Shown: positions 1 to 10,415, counted from the first letter of the stretch. The stretch: 64,000 nucleotides of DNA from Scalesia atractyloides (GCA_947069175.1 CAMTDV010000013.1:31819725-31883724), one strand, 5' to 3'. The notes: generated by a model from the letters alone, not told the origin. Program-made: numbers and translations.

Positions 1-1119
1 TGACTCTAAAACATAAACAAACACAACAACCAAAGCTTGAGTCTCAAATCTGAAAGGATACATGACTGAATGATGACAATACCTCTCTTGTTTGCTATGA
101 TGAAGGGGCCAGTCTATGAAAAAGTGAGACACAACCCAACTTCGAGATACGTCGCGATGTATGATGATATGAAAATTAAATCAATGAGTAAAGATATGAA
201 ATAAAACAGTAAAATCAATTTGCATTAAAATTCTTGGATACGTAAATTCCCAAATTATAACAGGGATACACAAAGATTGAGAAAACATTAAGAACTAGAC
301 GGTTGGAGTTGAGTCCTGACTCTTGGTGATGGAAAGCTAGTTGGGTTGTTCGTTTGGGCCGTTATTATCTTCAACAGGATTGGCGTTGATGTTGTAGCTC
401 TTCCTCTTGCTGGTGGTAGTGCTGGGTTTTCTTGATTTGCTTGGTTAACTGGGTTTGCTTGAGCTTGTGCGTTTATGATGTTAACCAATCGAGGGCACGT
501 GTTTCTAGAATGGGTAGGGTCCCCACAATTAAAGCAAGCTCGAACATGTGGAACCATGGGGTATTGGGGTTGTTGATATGATTGATCATGTTTTGGGTAG
601 GGGTGAAGCTTGGTTTTGAGGGGTACGACAAGTTTTGCTCAAATGACCATAACGCCCACAATTAGCACACAGTCGACAAGGTATGGTAGACGGATGGTGA
701 TAAAAACAGGTGTTGCATTGAGGGTGAGGTCCAATGTAAGGTTTCTTATTTGGGTAAGTAGGGTTGGGTGCTACTTGAGTGATTGGGATAGCTTGGAGGG
801 GTACGACTTGTGGAGCTGGCTGATTGCCTTGAGTGACAGCGAAATTTTGCCCATCTCGTTTTCTCTTAGAAGTGGGTTGAGAAGAGGATTCGGTCTGGGT
901 TGAGTTTGAGGTTTTGGTTGATGCTTTATCCTTCTTCTTCTCCTTCTTGAGGCTTCATTCCGTATGTGGTTTTCGGTGAGCTCTGTAGCTAACTCCATTG
1001 CTGCTTCCAAAGTTGCAGGTGTGGTACTTATTACAGGATCTTGAATTTTTGAAGGAAGACCTCGAATGTAGTGCTCGATCAAACGGTAGAGGGGAGTGAA
1101 CAAGTTGGGGACCATCTGA
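1..1119 (-). pseudogene. 3' part of an older gag gene (outer element), split by the nested insertion
   Basis: The minus strand encodes the C-terminal half of a Ty3/gypsy-type gag, from the LNQMVPNLF region at about 1119 down to the last CCHC knuckle (CFNCGDPTHSRNTC, about 500-545). It parallels the intact gag at 4976-6310 but is frameshifted at several points. The N-terminal half resumes at 9804-10021 on the other side of the inserted element. Bases 1-287 match the non-coding tract downstream of the intact gag (from about 4622), so the outer element probably belonged to the same gag-only family. The element's end lies beyond the window start. No function is likely. Confidence 0.85.
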
Positions 1120-1578
1120 TTCAATGTCACACCCCGACCCGCAGCGGAAAAGATGATCGGGGCATTATTGGGTTTTCATCAAAGCTCATGACATTTATTA
1201 TAACGTTTCATATTTATTATCACAATTTTAAAGAAGATCACACAATCATATCATACAAGTTCAGCATGTCCTATACATTTTTCTAGGCTTCATTAATTTT
1301 CTTCTAAGGCACTTTCCTATGTTTTCCATGCTTCATCCTGTTCACCTGTATCATATGTAAAAATGGTTTTTGGATCAACAAAAAGTTGGCGAGTGAACCT
1401 TGTTAGAAAACATTTATTATTTATTTCTTATTGTATTTAATATGGAAAAATTGTGCACTAATCATACATGAACAAACGTAAATAAAACATATAATAACAA
1501 ACAAATAGCATACAATAACAAACCACCTTGCATGAATATTTAATATGAATGACAATGTAAATGTTGGCAACGTCTCGT

Positions 1579-1755
1579 TCACGCTCATAGGTAATGGGGG
1601 ACGGCTCACGCTCATAGGTAATGGGGAGCAGACGGCCTATGATGAAATGTATGTGCGATCAAGGCTCAATCAAACGGAGCCGATCGTATGTTGGCACGCC
1701 TGGTTCACGCTCATAGGTAATGGGGAACAGCTCAATGCTCATAGGTAATGGGGAG
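1579..1755. repeat. Fourfold GCTCATAGGTAATGGGG motif in the 3' LTR
   Basis: The motif GCTCATAGGTAATGGGG occurs near 1583, 1608, 1709 and 1737, in two pairs about 100 bp apart. The same array is in the other LTR at 7596-7772, where one copy reads GCTCAGAGG. The spacer holds GGCTC and GAGCC, which can pair. Role unknown; regulatory or structural are both possible. Confidence 0.8.
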
Positions 1756-2261
1756 CGGCGGCCTATGATAATGTATGTACTGAAAATGATAAATTTAATC
1801 TAAACAATAATCACACAAACAGATGACACATGTTGAATATACATTTAATCATGAATATGATGGATGCACAAAAGTTTAAAAGTAATAAATAATAAGACAC
1901 ATGATACACCCCAAAAACGTGATTAAAACGGGGAATTTGTAGAGATTCACTCACATTGGGTGCGTTCGGTTGAAGATGTTGAATGCGCACGAGTTTAGAG
2001 GATTGATCGACGAGGAAAAACTAACCTAATTAATAACGAAAAAGTAAGGTAAATAAATGGATTTTATTAACAATTTTAATAGGATTTTTGGATATATTTT
2101 TGTGAGTTTAAGGCTATTTTCTAACTTTAAAAATGTTATTTTTAAGTATTTTTAGTTGATTTTTAATTTATATAAATAAATAAAATAATAAAAAAATGTT
2201 GACTTTTGACCGTTGACCGTTGACCATTGACCGTTGACCGGTCCGGTCGCTTATATATGTA

Positions 2262-2337
2262 CGCTGGGTGAGACTCGAACCCGTGACCTCCCGTACGCGT
2301 GCACGCAGCTCTACCAACTGAGCTACGTGTCTAACCC
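2262..2337 (-). other. tRNA-like module A in the 3' LTR
   Basis: On the minus strand this reads TTAGACACG followed by a perfect Pol III A box (TAGCTCAGTTGG) and, about 40 nt later, a near-consensus B box (GGTTCGAGTCT). A hairpin with arms CACGTAGCTC and GAGCTGCGTG spans the D-arm position and has one G-U pair in the LTR-sense RNA. Acceptor-stem pairing is not convincing, so this is a tRNA-derived module and not a tRNA gene. Confidence 0.75.
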
Positions 2338-2424
2338 GAAATATTTCTGTTTTTAATTATATTTATATACTATTTAACTTAATCCGAAAATCATTTATTT
2401 TTAAAAAGGATTTTAATTGCATTG

Positions 2425-2510
2425 AACCGGTGCCGTTAACCAGTCTCGAACCCGGGACGTGCCAGTTAGTGTTGCACACAGTCCACCGCTGGACTGTGTG
2501 TCTAACCTGG
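2425..2510 (-). other. tRNA-like module B in the 3' LTR
   Basis: The minus strand has GGTTAGACACACAG, then a perfect 11-bp hairpin (arms CACACAGTCCA and TGGACTGTGTG, loop GCGG), then a B-box-like GGTTCGAGACT. The layout is the same as module A but with a different stem sequence. Confidence 0.7.
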
Positions 2511-2599
2511 TTAATATTCCGGTTTTTATTATACTTAACATCTTACTGAGTTAACCCGGTTCGGTTAAAAGGCATTTTTATTTCAAGAGAGTGAGGTTG

Positions 2600-2674
2600 G
2601 GACAGGAATCGAACTCGTGACGTGTATGTATTTGTTTGCACACAGTCCACCGCTGGACTGTGTGTCTAACCCGT
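2600..2674 (-). other. tRNA-like module C in the 3' LTR
   Basis: Minus strand: GGGTTAGACACACAG, the same 11-bp hairpin as module B, then AGTTCGATTCC in the B-box position. Modules A, B and C are spaced by about 165 bp. Confidence 0.7.
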
Positions 2675-3258
2675 TCATAAAACTGATTTTAATTAATCTT
2701 ATAACATAACCGGACTTCGTCTTCTTCGCTCAAGAACACAGACAATGATAATTCGACTGATTCATGTCTAATTCGATTAACAAACATTATAAGTAGTTGA
2801 AAGGTAATGAACGGAGAGAGTTTGGGGATAGGAGGTACCGATCAGTGTCTTTCACAGAACTCCGGCAAAGGTCCGTCGGCTCTGTTTGTGAACTTCGGCT
2901 GTTAGAATCAATTAACAGTTCTGTTCGATTAGTTATGAAATTGAGGTACTTAAACAAGGATTAACAGAAGTTTGAATGATCATACCGGCTCTCAGCGTGA
3001 TTCTGGAAATTTCAGAAGTTTTCCGGCGAATGGAGAAATTCCGACAACGTCGTCTGGGATTGATTCTGGATGGTGGATTTGTGTTAGTAACAGTCTAACG
3101 ACGGATTGAAACAGAAAGAGTCGAGGTATTTACCGTGTGGATGTGAGTCTCGGTTTTCCGGCGAAAGTCCGGTGATGGCAGGATATTTCCGGCGAGTGAA
3201 ATTGCGTCGAGAAAAGGTGCGATTTTGAGCGAAAAGGTTACCAGAGATTTGTGGGTGA

Positions 3259-3266
3259 ATTTATAG
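3259..3266 (-). promoter_or_regulatory. TATA box of the 3' LTR
   Basis: The complement reads CTATAAAT, about 540 bp into the LTR. The expected transcript would therefore carry a leader of more than 2 kb with modules C, B and A in sense. The equivalent in the 5' LTR is at 9263-9270. Confidence 0.6.
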
Positions 3267-3531
3267 GGAAGAATCGAGATGCATGGGGTCTGATTTCAGT
3301 CTTGATTCGTCGGTCAATAATTTTTTCCGGCGGTTATGACTGAGGTCGCGGACTGGACATCGGTCATAACCGATGTAATAGTTATTATACGCGTTAAGTC
3401 ACAAGAAACCGGCAGTGTAGGGCGAAATCGTCGGGATTTCCGACGACTGCGAATTGGGCGCGTCAGTTGCCTGATTTGAAATCGAGATTTTGATATTTGA
3501 ATTAATTGTTTTGATACATTACTAAAGAACA

Positions 3532-3620
3532 CAAGTGGCGGAGTGGTTTGGTAAATGAAAGTTAAGACTTTGGCTGACCCGGCTGACCCGGCTGACCCGG
3601 GTTCGAATCCCGGCAGCCTT
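3532..3620 (+). other. tRNA-like module D, antisense to the LTR
   Basis: Plus strand, opposite to the LTR and upstream of its TATA box. It has an A-box-like TGGCGGAGTGGT and a perfect B box (GGTTCGAATCC), with a 5-bp T-stem (CCGGG and CCCGG). The 5' and 3' ends pair only partly (ACAAG with CTTGT). A CTGACCC unit is repeated three times here and twice in the other LTR. It resembles a long-variable-arm tRNA but no good anticodon arm is visible. Confidence 0.7.
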
Positions 3621-3805
3621 GTTTTATTTTTATTTCACTATTTTTAATACATTTTCAAATATAAATTTTATATTCTAATATACTTACTAATTATGTATCG
3701 TTTAAAATTAATTTGAGCATTAAATATGCAATGAAATTTTTAACTGGTTGTTCGGTTAATAAACGAAGCGGGTTTGGTTAACCCGGTTTTTTGACGGATG
3801 TTACA

Positions 3806-3841
3806 GTATCCCCTACTTTTAGAAATTTCGTCCCGAAATTT
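3806..3841 (-). other. Polypurine tract and adjoining dyad of the gag-only element
   Basis: The minus strand reads AAAAGTAGGGGATAC directly before the LTR start (complement of 3806-3820), a typical plus-strand primer site. Just before it lies a perfect dyad with arms AAATTTCG (3823-3830) and CGAAATTT (3834-3841) and a 3-nt loop. Confidence 0.8.
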
Positions 3842-4107
3842 AAGTAGTGGCATGTTTGACTCAAAAGGATGGTGTTTTAATTTGACAATTACATACTTAG
3901 AAGAGAGTAAGAGTTTAAATTTTGTTTGAGGCGGTAACGTTCCTTGTAAGGGTTGAATACCCTGCTACAGGAATCGCTTTTTGTTGCCTAAAGTGTATGA
4001 ATACGGAACATGGATACACAGAGTTGATTGCCTAAGTATGATTTTATGCATAAGAGTTTGGGTACGTTTGGAAAGATAAGGTTATATCCTAAAACAAAAC
4101 TTTTACT

Positions 4108-4830
4108 ACTAAAACCTACATGGAACTTCTCATAACCGCCTGACAATGCCTCTGATCCTTTGGCAAGAATACTTATATATAGGAAGTACCAGCGGCGTAT
4201 CCACCATATTCTTGTCAAATTTTCATTGGTTTTATCAGTAAGTTATGATTGGTTCTATGATGTGACTCTAGAACATAAATAAACACAACAACCAAGGCCT
4301 GAGTCCTAATTCTGATAGTATACCTGTTTGAATGGTGACAATACCTCTCTCGTTTGTTGTGATGGAAAGGTTAGTCTGTGTAAAAATGGAACACAATCCA
4401 ATTTCTTTAAATGATGAGATGATATGAATGCTAAATCAGTGAGTATAACACAAACTTCAACCAAGACAATACTAAATCCTACATGGAACTTCTCATAACC
4501 GCCAGATAATGCCTATGATCCTTTGGCAAGAATACTTATATATAGGAAGTACCAGCGGCGTATCCACCATATTCTTGTCAAATTTTCATTGGCTTTATCC
4601 GTAAGTTATGATTAGTTCTATGTGACTCTAAAACATAAACAAACACAATCAACCAAAGCTTGAGTCTTAATTCTGATAGTATACATGTTTGAATGATGAC
4701 AGTTCCTCTCTCGTTTGTTATGATGGAGATGTTAGTCTATGTAGAAGTGAGACATAACCCAACTTCTTTAAATGATGAGATTGAAATACGTTGAGATGTA
4801 TGATGATATGAATGTTAAATCAATGAGTAT
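4108..4830. repeat. Direct tandem duplication, unit 362 bp, downstream of gag
   Basis: Two imperfect copies begin with CTACATGGAACTTCTCATAACC at 4114 and 4476. Each runs through AGGAAGTACCAGCGGCG to the 'gactctaaaacataaac' tract. They lie between the gag stop and the polypurine tract. Bases 3842-4107 and 4831-4975 hold no other feature I can support. Confidence 0.8.
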
Positions 4831-4975
4831 AAAACAAACCTGAAATAGTAATTCGCATTAAGATTCTTGGATAAAATTCCAATTTATAATTGAGATACGT
4901 GAAGATTGAGATAACATAAAGAAAAACGTAAAAACGAAGCGGTTGGAGTTGAATCTTGATTTTTGGTGAAGGAGA

Positions 4976-6310
4976 CTAGTTGGGTGGTTCGTTTGGGCCG
5001 TCATTATCTTCAATAAGATTGGAGTTGATGTTGAAAACTCTTCCTCTTGGTGGTGGCCTAGTGGTTGGGTTTTCTTGATTTGCTTGGTTAACTGGGTTTG
5101 ATTGAGCTTGAGCGTTTATGATGTTAACCAATCGAGGGCACGTGTTTCTAAAGTGGGCAGGGTCGCCACAATTAAAGCAAGCTCGAACATAAGGTAACAT
5201 GGGGTATTGGGGTTGTTGATATGTTTGGATCATGTTTTGAGTAGGGGGTGAGATTTGGGTTTGAGGGGGGCGGCAAACCTTGCTCAAATGACCATAGCGT
5301 CCACAATTTGCACATAGTCGACAAAGTAAGGTAGATGGATGGTGATAAAAACAGGTGTTACATTGAGGGTGAGGTCCAAAGTAAGGTTTCTTATTTGGGT
5401 AAGTTGGGGTGGGTGCTACTTGAGTGATTGGGATAGCTTGGAAGGGTATGACTTGTGAGGCTGGTTGATTGCGTTGGGTGACAGCGAAAAGTTGCCCATC
5501 TCGTTTTCTCTTAGAAATGGGTTGAGAAGGGGATTCGGTTTGGGTGGAGTTTGAGGTTTCAGTCGATGCTTTATCCTTCTTCTTCTCTTCCTTGAAGTCT
5601 TTATTCCGTATGCGGTTCTCGGTGAGCTCTGTAGCTAACTCCATTGCTGCTTCCAAAGTCGCAGGTGTAGTACTTATTACAGAGTCTTGAATTTTTGAAG
5701 GAAGACCTCGAATGTAGTGCTCGATCAAACGGTAAAGAGGAGTGAACAAGTTGGGAACCATTTGATTTAACTCGAGGAATCTTTTGTTGTACGTGGTGTG
5801 GTCGCCTTCCTTTTGTTTCAACGAATATAACTCATCCTCTAATTTCTTGATTTCGCTCATTGGGCAAAACCGTCTTGTCATGATTTCCTTCAACTCCTCC
5901 CAAGTCAAAGTAATAGCATCTTCAACGCCTCGTTTGGCCTTCTCTGTATTCCACCAAGTAAGTGCTATTCCAAGTAAACGACCAGTAGCATATTGCACTT
6001 TGCGATCATCGGGGCAATCGCAATTTAGAAAAGTGATTTCCATTTCTTCAAACCAATGGAGGAGAGCGGTGACACCTTCAGTCCCTTCGTATTTTGGAGG
6101 GTCGCATGATTTGAATTGCTTGTAGGTGCATTTGGTGGTAATTGGGGGAGGATTGACAATGTTTTGATCTTCTTGATTGACGGGATTAGCGGTAAGAGCT
6201 TGTTGGACTTGAACTACAATGTTGGATATTACGACAGCCATTTGTTGAGCGATTTGGGCAGCCATACGCTCGCGAGCTTTTCCTGATCTCATCTTCCTAT
6301 TAGAAGACAT
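4976..6310 (-). CDS. Intact retrotransposon Gag, 444 aa, with CCHC zinc knuckles
   Basis: This uninterrupted frame is the only gene of the element. Gag forms the virus-like particle and packages element RNA. The gag core is at about residues 60-235 (WFEEMEITF, LTWWNTEK and RRFCPMSE motifs). Near the C-terminus are two good CCHC knuckles, CANCGRYGHLSKVC and CFNCGDPAHFRNTC, preceded by a Cys/His cluster (CNTCFYHHPSTLLC) that could be a third. A basic Lys/Glu-rich linker lies near residues 240-260. Translation stops after the knuckles with no protease following, so it is not a truncated polyprotein in frame with pol. An open frame in a family whose outer relative is broken suggests recent activity. 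Confidence 0.9.
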   Translation of the reverse strand: MSSNRKMRSGKARERMAAQIAQQMAVVISNIVVQVQQALTANPVNQEDQNIVNPPPITTKCTYKQFKSCDPPKYEGTEGVTALLHWFEEMEITFLNCDCPDDRKVQYATGRLLGIALTWWNTEKAKRGVEDAITLTWEELKEIMTRRFCPMSEIKKLEDELYSLKQKEGDHTTYNKRFLELNQMVPNLFTPLYRLIEHYIRGLPSKIQDSVISTTPATLEAAMELATELTENRIRNKDFKEEKKKDKASTETSNSTQTESPSQPISKRKRDGQLFAVTQRNQPASQVIPFQAIPITQVAPTPTYPNKKPYFGPHPQCNTCFYHHPSTLLCRLCANCGRYGHLSKVCRPPQTQISPPTQNMIQTYQQPQYPMLPYVRACFNCGDPAHFRNTCPRLVNIINAQAQSNPVNQANQENPTTRPPPRGRVFNINSNLIEDNDGPNEPPN

Positions 6311-7125
6311 CTACAAGGAATACATATCAAGAGTATGAGTTGGATGTTTTTGGGATCATGTGTCGTATTTAGGAATGAACATTCATAAAATAAACATAGC
6401 ATAATAAATCTACTACATCCATAGGATGTCTTGGGCTTTGCTCGTAAATGGGCCATGCATGCCACCATACTTCACCTTCGTAATCATGTGGGCCCCCATG
6501 ATTACCGGGTTTTTCATATGGTTCGCATGTGTTAGCCTGGTTACATACACTAAAACCCGGAGAAAATCGAGAAATAAGTATGTAACATATGATATTCGGA
6601 ATGTATCCAGGTGTGGACACGGTGACACCTCAAAGTGGGGTTAGTTCGAACGACGTTTGGTGTGGCATGCTTTGGCCTAATAGGTCCTTCGTACTCTCAT
6701 CGTTAGTCCCCAGGTAGGCAAACTGGTCCGTTATATTGGATTTATACGAATGCCAACCTAGACAGGACGTTCCGACTACCGGTACTTGTACCCTTACAGT
6801 TACTACATGCCCGTCGCAGAACTCACTTTGATGAGATTTGAAAAATGAAAAATGCGACAAAATCTTGAATAACGGAAGTATGAAGATGAATTGAATATGT
6901 GAACATTGAAATATGTATGTAAGTATGTATGTTTGACTGTAATTATAATTCATTATGTATCACAAAATGTAATATTGGAAGTGTTTGCATGCATTTGTAT
7001 ATGAAATAAATATGAAAGAAATAAACATCATGAGTTTGCATGTAACCACATAAACAATTAAAATCTAATCAACTATAGTATAGGCTCTAAGGGTCTAATA
7101 ACCTATCCTATATCCCTATAGTCAT
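6311..7125 (-). other. Untranslated leader between the primer site and gag
   Basis: About 0.8 kb with no convincing coding frame. On the minus strand it runs from the primer-binding site to the gag start and presumably includes packaging signals. I see no specific motif to name. Confidence 0.6.
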
Positions 7126-7138
7126 GGCTCTGATACCA
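7126..7138 (-). other. Primer-binding site, initiator tRNA-Met
   Basis: The minus strand reads TGGTATCAGAGCC, complementary to the 3' end of plant initiator tRNA-Met including CCA. It lies 3 nt inside the 5' LTR end at 7142. This fixes the element's orientation. Confidence 0.93.
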
Positions 7139-7141
7139 ATC

Positions 7142-9798
7142 TGTCACACCCCGACCCGCAGCGGAAAAGGTGATCGGGGCATGATTGGGTTTTCATCAAA
7201 GCTCATGACATTTATTATAACGTTTCATATTTATTATCACAATTTTAAAGAAGATCACACAATCATATCATACAAGTTCAGCATGTCCTATACATTTTTC
7301 TAGGCTTCATTATTTTTCTTCTAAGGCACTTTCCTATGTTTTCCATGCTTCATCCTGTTCACCTGTATCATATGTAAAAATGGTTTTTGGATCAACAAAA
7401 AGTTGGCGAGTGAACCTTGTTAGAAAACATTTATTATTTATTTCTTATTGTATTTAATATGGAAAAATTGTGCACTAATCATACATGAACAAACGTAAAT
7501 AAAACATATAATAACAAACAAATAGCATACAATAACAAACCACCTTGCATGAATATTTAATATGAATGACAATGTAAATGTTGGCAACGTCTCGTTCACG
7601 CTCATAGGTAATGGGGAACGGCTCACGCTCATAGGTAATGGGGAGCAGACGGCCTATGATGAAATGTATGTGCGATCAAGGCTCAATCAAACGGAGCCGA
7701 TCGTATGTTGGCACGCCTGGTTCACGCTCATAGGTAATGGGGAACAGCTCAACGCTCAGAGGTAATGGGGAGCGGCGGCCTATGATAATGTATGTACTGA
7801 AAATGATAAATTTAATCTAAACAATAATCACACAAACAGATGACACATGTTGAATATACATTTAATCATGAATATGATGGATGCACAAAAGTTTAAAAGT
7901 AATAAATAATAAGACACATGATACACCCCAAAAACGTGATTAAAACGGGAATTTGTAGAGATTCACTCACATTGGGTGTGTTCGGTTGATGATGTTGAAT
8001 GCGCACGAGTTTAGAGGATTGATCGACGAGGAAAAACTAACCTAATTAATAACGAAAAAGTAAGGTAAATAAATGGATTTTATTAACAATTTTAATAGGA
8101 TTTTTGGATATATTTTTGTGAGTTTAAGGCTATTTTCTAACTTTAAAAATGTTATTTTTAAGTATTTTTAGTTGATTTTTAATTTAAATAAATAAATAAA
8201 ATAATAAAAAAAATGTTGACTTTTGACAGTTGACCGTTGACCGGGTCCGGTCGCTTATATATGTGCGCTGGGTGAGACTCGAACCCGTGACCTCCCGTAC
8301 GCGTGCACGCAGCTCTACCAACTGAGCTATGTGTCTAACCCGAAATATTTCTGTTTTTAATTATATTTATATACTATTTAACTTAATCCGAAAATCATTT
8401 ATTTTTAAAAAGGATTTTAATTGCATTGAACCGGTGCCGTTAACCAGTCTCGAACCCGGGACGTGCCAGTTAGTGTTGCACACAGTCCACCGCTGGACTG
8501 TGTGTCTAACCTGGTTAATATTCCGGTTTTTATTATACTTAACATCTTACTGAGTTAACCCGGTTCGGTTAAAAGGCATTTTTATTTCAAGAGAGTGAGG
8601 TTGGGACAGGAATCGAACTCGTGACGTGTATGTATTTGTTTGCACACAGTCCACCGCTGGACTGTGTGTCTAACCCGTTCATAAAACTGATTTTAATTAA
8701 TCTTATAACATAACCGGACTTCGTCTTCTTCGCTCAAGAACACAGACAATGATAATTCGACTGATTCATGTCTAATTCGATTAACAAACATTATAAGTAG
8801 TTGAAAGGTAATGAACGGAGAGAGTTTGGGGATAGGAGGTACCGATCAGCGTCTTTCACAGAACTCCGGCAAAGGTCCGTCGGCTCTGTTTGTGAACTTC
8901 GGCTGTTAGAATCAATTAACAGTTCTGTTCGATTAGTTATGAAATTGAGGTACTTAAACAAGGATTAACAGAAGTTTGAATGATCATACCGGCTCTCAGC
9001 GTGATTCTGGAAATTTCAGAAGTTTTCCGGCGAATGCAGAAATTCCGACAACGTCGTCTGGGATTGATTCTGGATGGTGGATTTGTGTTAGTAACAGTCT
9101 AACGACGGATTGAAACAGAAAGAGTCGAGGTATTTACCGTGTGGATGTGAGTCTCGGTTTTCCGGCGAAAGTCCGGTGATGGCAGGATATTTCCGGCGAG
9201 TGAAATTGCGTCGAGAAAAGGTGCGATTTTGAGCGAAAAGGTTACCAGAGATTTGTGGGTGAATTTATAGGGAAGAATCGAGATGCATGGGGTCTGATTT
9301 CAGTCTTGATTCGTCGGTCAATAATTTTTCCGGCGGTTATGACTGAGGTCGCGGACTGGACATCGGTCATAACCGATGTAATAGTTATTAACGCGTTAAG
9401 TCACAAGAAACCGGCAGTGTAGGGCGAAATCGTCGGGATTTCCGACGACTGCGAATTGGGCGCGTCAGTTGCCTGATTTGAAATCGAGATTTTGATATTT
9501 GAATTAATTGTTTTGATACATTACTAAAGAACACAAGTGGCGGAGTGGTTTGGTAAATGAAAGTTAAGACTTTGGCTGACCCTGCTGACCCGGGTTCGAA
9601 TCCCGGCAGCCTTGTTTTTATTTTATTTCACTATTTTTAATACATTTTCAAATATAAATTTTATATTCTAATATACTTATTAATTATGTATCGTTTAAAA
9701 TTAATTTGAGCATTAAATATGCAATGAAATTTTTAACTGGTTGTTCGGTTAATAAACGAAGCGGGTTTGGTTAACCCGGTTTTTTGACGGATGTTACA
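7142..9798 (-). repeat. 5' LTR of the gag-only element (2657 bp)
   Basis: Nearly identical to 1125-3805. TATA-like CTATAAAT lies at 9263-9270 on the minus strand. The tRNA-like modules are A at 8265-8341, B at 8428-8515 and C at 8603-8676 (minus), and D at 9531-9614 (plus). Module A has one base change that breaks a stem pair. The fourfold GCTCATAGGTAATGGGG motif is at 7596-7772. Confidence 0.93.
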
Positions 9799-10021
9799 TT
9801 CAACTCAAGGAATCTCTTGTTGTATGTGGTGTGGTCGCCCTCCTTTTGTTTCAAAGAGTAGAACTCATCTTCTAATTTCTTGATTTCACTTCTTGGACAG
9901 AAACGTCTTGTCATGATCTCCCTCAACTCTTCCCAAGTCAAAGTCATAGCATCCTCAGCACCTCGCTTGCCCTTCTCCGTATTCCACCATGTAAGTGCTA
10001 CTCCGAACAAACGACCGGTAG
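9799..10021 (-). pseudogene. 5' part of the outer gag gene, truncated
   Basis: The minus strand encodes gag core motifs (LTWWNTEKGKRG, TLTWEELREIMTRRFCP, YNKRFLELN) that run directly into the insertion site. Homology to the intact gag stops abruptly near 10,021, where unrelated DNA begins. The outer element has therefore lost its N-terminal gag, leader and 5' LTR. Confidence 0.85.
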
Positions 10022-10095
10022 CCCTTCAACAAACTTCAATAAAGTATACAATTATACATTTTTCTTAAGGGATATTGGATTTAAATAACCAAAAC

Positions 10096-10415
10096 TTTCA
10101 TCAATTGGCTGATAACACTTCCAACTTTCGATTTATATATCAATACTCCCAATTTTTAACTTATTGGTCGATAACACTCCCTAACTAACAGAGCCCTAAC
10201 ACAGTTAGCTGATGTCAGCTACCACATCATAAAAAATGCCATGTCAGCTGCCACATCATCAAAAGGATCACGCATAAAAAAGTTGTCATATCAGCTGCCA
10301 ATGGCCACATCAGATGCTACATTAGCAAAAACTAACTGGTTTAGAATTCTGTTAGTTAGGAAGTGTTATCGGCCGATAGGTTGAAATTTGAGAGTAATAA
10401 TGTAGAATTGATACA
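10096..10415. mobile_element. Foldback MITE-like element
   Basis: Terminal regions are inverted copies. CGATAACACTCCCTAACTAA near 10,170 is mirrored by the complement of TTAGTTAGGAAGTGTTATCG near 10,353. The middle has repeated CAGCTGCCACATCA-type words. No coding frame. Superfamily not assigned. It lies just upstream of the first TM9SF copy. Confidence 0.6.

Larger units (their letters stand above)
1125..3805 (-). repeat. 3' LTR of the gag-only element (2681 bp)
   Basis: In its own sense this LTR begins TGTAACATCCG (complement of 3795-3805) and ends GGGTGTGACA (complement of 1125-1134). It contains a TATA-like CTATAAAT at 3259-3266, three sense tRNA-like modules downstream and one antisense tRNA-like module upstream. 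A 20-22 bp motif is repeated four times near the downstream end. Its partner is 7142-9798. Short indels, such as the copy number of a CTGACCC repeat near 3575-3600, separate the two. Confidence 0.93.
1120..9803 (-). mobile_element. Complete gag-only (TR-GAG-like) non-autonomous LTR retrotransposon, with TSDs
   Basis: Two long direct repeats (1125-3805 and 7142-9798) beginning TG and ending CA in their own sense flank an internal region of 3.3 kb. A 5-bp target duplication TTCAA lies at 1120-1124 and 9799-9803. Removing the insert rejoins a gag reading that matches the intact gag at about 5760-5790, so the empty site can be inferred. A primer-binding site and a polypurine tract adjoin the LTRs, both on the minus strand. 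The only coding capacity is gag. No protease, reverse transcriptase or integrase is present, so mobility would need enzymes in trans. The LTR pair differs by roughly 1% by eye (not counted), so the insertion looks recent. Confidence 0.93.

Noticed and set aside
2262..3620. Four functional tRNA genes in the LTR
   Set aside because: A and B boxes are present, but acceptor stems and anticodon arms do not fold convincingly and the modules are embedded in LTR sequence. I treat them as tRNA-like.
3988..4218. 76-aa ORF downstream of gag as an envelope-like gene
   Set aside because: It overlaps the tandem duplication, is not preserved in the second unit and has no signal or membrane features.
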